Source: an uncultured Clostridia bacterium
GTDB taxonomy: Bacteria; Bacillota; Clostridia; Oscillospirales; Acutalibacteraceae
DNA length: 23,370 bases
Direction: 5' to 3'
Assembly: GCA_946004305.1 (NCBI GenBank)
Contig: CAMFZJ010000004.1
Span: 1-23,370, forward strand
Positions 21,954-23,370 of the stretch are shown piece by piece. Position 1 is the first letter of the stretch. Each line of letters begins with the position of its first letter. The translations under genes were made by a program, and so were the position numbers. The notes beneath the pieces were generated by a model. The model was not told the DNA's origin and did not search any database. It saw only the letters and a program-made list of their open reading frames with translations.

Positions 21954-22382
21954 TCATTCTTTACTTTTTACATCAATGTAAAACTCATTGTTTGATACAA
22001 AGTCGCTGTTAAAATCAAGGGAATATTTAACGTGGAGCTTGCCGCCTTTTTCGTTTAAGTCAGCACTTATTGTGTCGGCAAAAACCCCAATCATAAGATC
22101 TCCCATTATTGTTCTGTAGTGACATTGATGACGTTTGCCCTTTTCAAGGATAAGCCTTGTTTGCTTTCCGCCGTTCCTGATAATGGTAACCTTGTCATCG
22201 CCCTCAACCTTAATTATGTTGCTGGAAGAAATCTGAGGGTTTTCCTCGTCATATTCCTTGTAGCCAATGTATGTGTGATTTTTCTTCATAATATAGCTTC
22301 CGGAGGTAGTCATTTCGATTTTATCCTTCTGACCGTCAAGCTCCTGAATACCGGTTATGTTAATTAAAAATTCTTCCTTCAT
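21954..22382 (-). CDS. DUF1934 family protein (YwiB-like)
   Basis: A 142-residue, beta-rich, soluble protein expected to form a calycin-like barrel. Features seen are TTSGSYIMKKNHTYIGYKEY near 25-45, IIKVEGDDKVTIIRNGG, the turn RLILEKGKRHQCHYRTIMGDLMIGV, and a final strand LHVKYSLDFNSDFVSNNEF typical of the family. Its biochemical role is unknown; the steady link to argS is the main clue. It sits eight bases after murI and ten before argS in the same operon. Its start follows the TAAGGTG-type site just after the murI stop. Confidence 0.85.
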   Translation of the reverse strand: MKEEFLINITGIQELDGQKDKIEMTTSGSYIMKKNHTYIGYKEYDEENPQISSSNIIKVEGDDKVTIIRNGGKQTRLILEKGKRHQCHYRTIMGDLMIGVFADTISADLNEKGGKLHVKYSLDFNSDFVSNNEFYIDVKSKE

Positions 22383-22390
22383 TATACACC

Positions 22391-23203
22391 TTAATACAGT
22401 TCAATATTAATCTGTTCAACACTATGCTCAATATCTTTCCCAAGAAATACTCCTGCAACATTTTCAAAGCCTTCAGGAGTATCGGAAACATAGAATTCGC
22501 ATCTGCCCTTTTCATTACTGTCGTTAAGCAAGCCCTTTTCTGCAAGAACATTTTTAGCGTAAAGGGCAGTTTCTCTTCCGCTGTCAATTAATGTTAAATC
22601 CTCGCCCATAACAGATGAGATTGCCTCTTTGATTATTGGATAGTGTGTACATCCCAAAATAATCGTATCAACCTTTGCGTCCATAAGGGGAGCAAGGTAT
22701 CTTTTTATAACAAGTCTGACAATCTGATCATCTTTGTTAATGAATCCGTTTTCAACTAAGGGCACAAACAAAGGACAGTCCTGCTCAATAACGGAAATTG
22801 AGTTGTCGAATTCTTCTATAAGCTTTTTGTAGCTGTGACTTTTAATAGTGGCGCTGGTGCCGATTACGCCGATTTTTTTGTTTTTTGTTGCCTGAACTGC
22901 GGTAAAACAGGTTGGTGAAACAACTCCTGTGTAGGGTACAGGCAAATCGTTTTTTAAGTTTGTTGCAACAGAGCTGACTGTACCGCAAGCCGCTACAATC
23001 ATTTTCACATTATGCTTCAAAAGAAATTTAGCGTCCTGAAAAGCATATTTCTTAATAGTGTCCTTTGACCTTGAACCGTAGGGAACTCTGCCTGTGTCAC
23101 CAAAATATATAATATTTTCGTTTGGTAGAATTTTCATAAATTCCCTTACAGCTGTAAGTCCCCCTAAGCCGGAGTCAAAAACACCTATAGGAGCATTGTT
23201 CAT
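22391..23203 (-). CDS. murI: Glutamate racemase
   Basis: A 270-residue cofactor-independent racemase that makes D-glutamate for peptidoglycan. Motifs are IGVFDSGLGGLTAVRE (6-21), YFGDTGRVPYGSRS (33-46), the first catalytic Cys73 in AACGTVSS, and the second Cys185 in LGCTHYP. The usual motif around the first Cys is ACNTAS; here Asn is Gly. Both catalytic Cys and the Asp10-Ser11 pair are present, so activity is expected. AAGGAG lies about eight bases before the ATG. It is the first gene of the murI-ywiB-argS operon. Confidence 0.95.
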   Translation of the reverse strand: MNNAPIGVFDSGLGGLTAVREFMKILPNENIIYFGDTGRVPYGSRSKDTIKKYAFQDAKFLLKHNVKMIVAACGTVSSVATNLKNDLPVPYTGVVSPTCFTAVQATKNKKIGVIGTSATIKSHSYKKLIEEFDNSISVIEQDCPLFVPLVENGFINKDDQIVRLVIKRYLAPLMDAKVDTIILGCTHYPIIKEAISSVMGEDLTLIDSGRETALYAKNVLAEKGLLNDSNEKGRCEFYVSDTPEGFENVAGVFLGKDIEHSVEQINIELY

Positions 23204-23273
23204 AAGTATTCTCCTTATATGTAAACTATCAATTTAAGCCTTCTGATAAATAAACACTTCTATACAATTTAAT

Positions 23274-23302
23274 ATGATAACATAAAACAGGCTTTCTTTC
23301 AA
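23274..23302 (-). promoter_or_regulatory. Promoter of the murI-ywiB-argS operon
   Basis: On the minus strand, TTGAAA (-35), a 17-base spacer, and TATCAT (-10) with a TGn extension (TGTTATCAT). It lies about 70 bases before the murI ATG. Each hexamer matches consensus at five of six bases. The rest of the window to 23370 shows no gene. Confidence 0.7.
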
Positions 23303-23370
23303 GTACAAGCATATCAAAATGTATGTGTTAAAATGATATGACCCAATAAGAAAGAGAAGTAACTTCAAAA

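Overview
The window looks like a stretch of chromosome from a low-GC, spore-forming gut Firmicute of the Ruminococcus type (Oscillospiraceae); Ruminococcus bromii or a close relative is the best guess. Three things point there: type I dockerin modules on two secreted proteins, a starch-binding protein plus alpha-amylase operon, and sporulation genes (gpr, spoIIP). R. bromii is known both for a cohesin/dockerin 'amylosome' and for sporulating. The species call is inference from gene content, not from a search. I see no phage, IS element, tRNA, rRNA or CRISPR array.

Layout. 1-407: 3' end of a CHAP-SH3 cell-wall hydrolase, facing a dockerin-bearing papain-like protease (485-2107, minus) across a shared terminator. 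2153-4286: gpr and spoIIP, each with a plausible sporulation-sigma promoter (sigma-F/G type and sigma-E type). 4269-5925: a promoter, a Pro/Thr-rich one-pass membrane protein of unknown function, and dusB abutting it. 6002-8552: glyA and rarA, closed by a strong terminator. 8701-13020: the starch operon, encoding a dockerin protein with two CBM26-like modules and then a secreted GH13 alpha-amylase that has a starch-binding module but no dockerin. 13031-14878: a consensus promoter, a yybP-ykoY (Mn2+) riboswitch with its terminator, mntP, and a CaCA-type cation exchanger. 14933-17056: a polysaccharide deacetylase, an overlapping Amidase_3 protein, and a LUD-domain protein with its own promoter. 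17154-17297 (minus): a 47-residue ORF made almost wholly of an Asn-Asn-Asn-Gln repeat, with a near-perfect ribosome binding site. 17370-20002: an RsmF-like rRNA methyltransferase, rsmA, and two small overlapping two-TM membrane proteins. 20207-23302 (minus): murI, a ywiB-like gene and argS as one operon with a good promoter.

How it fits together. Housekeeping genes (tRNA and rRNA modification, one-carbon metabolism, fork maintenance, D-Glu supply, ArgRS) are interleaved with three specialised modules. These are starch capture at the cell surface, metal efflux under RNA control, and envelope or spore peptidoglycan work (SpoIIP, deacetylase, amidase, CHAP hydrolase). The least explained items are the Asn/Gln repeat peptide, the Pro/Thr-rich membrane protein, the paired small membrane proteins and the dockerin protease. 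Several start codons were moved to match Shine-Dalgarno sites and family N-termini (gpr, mntP, deacetylase, amidase, LUD protein).
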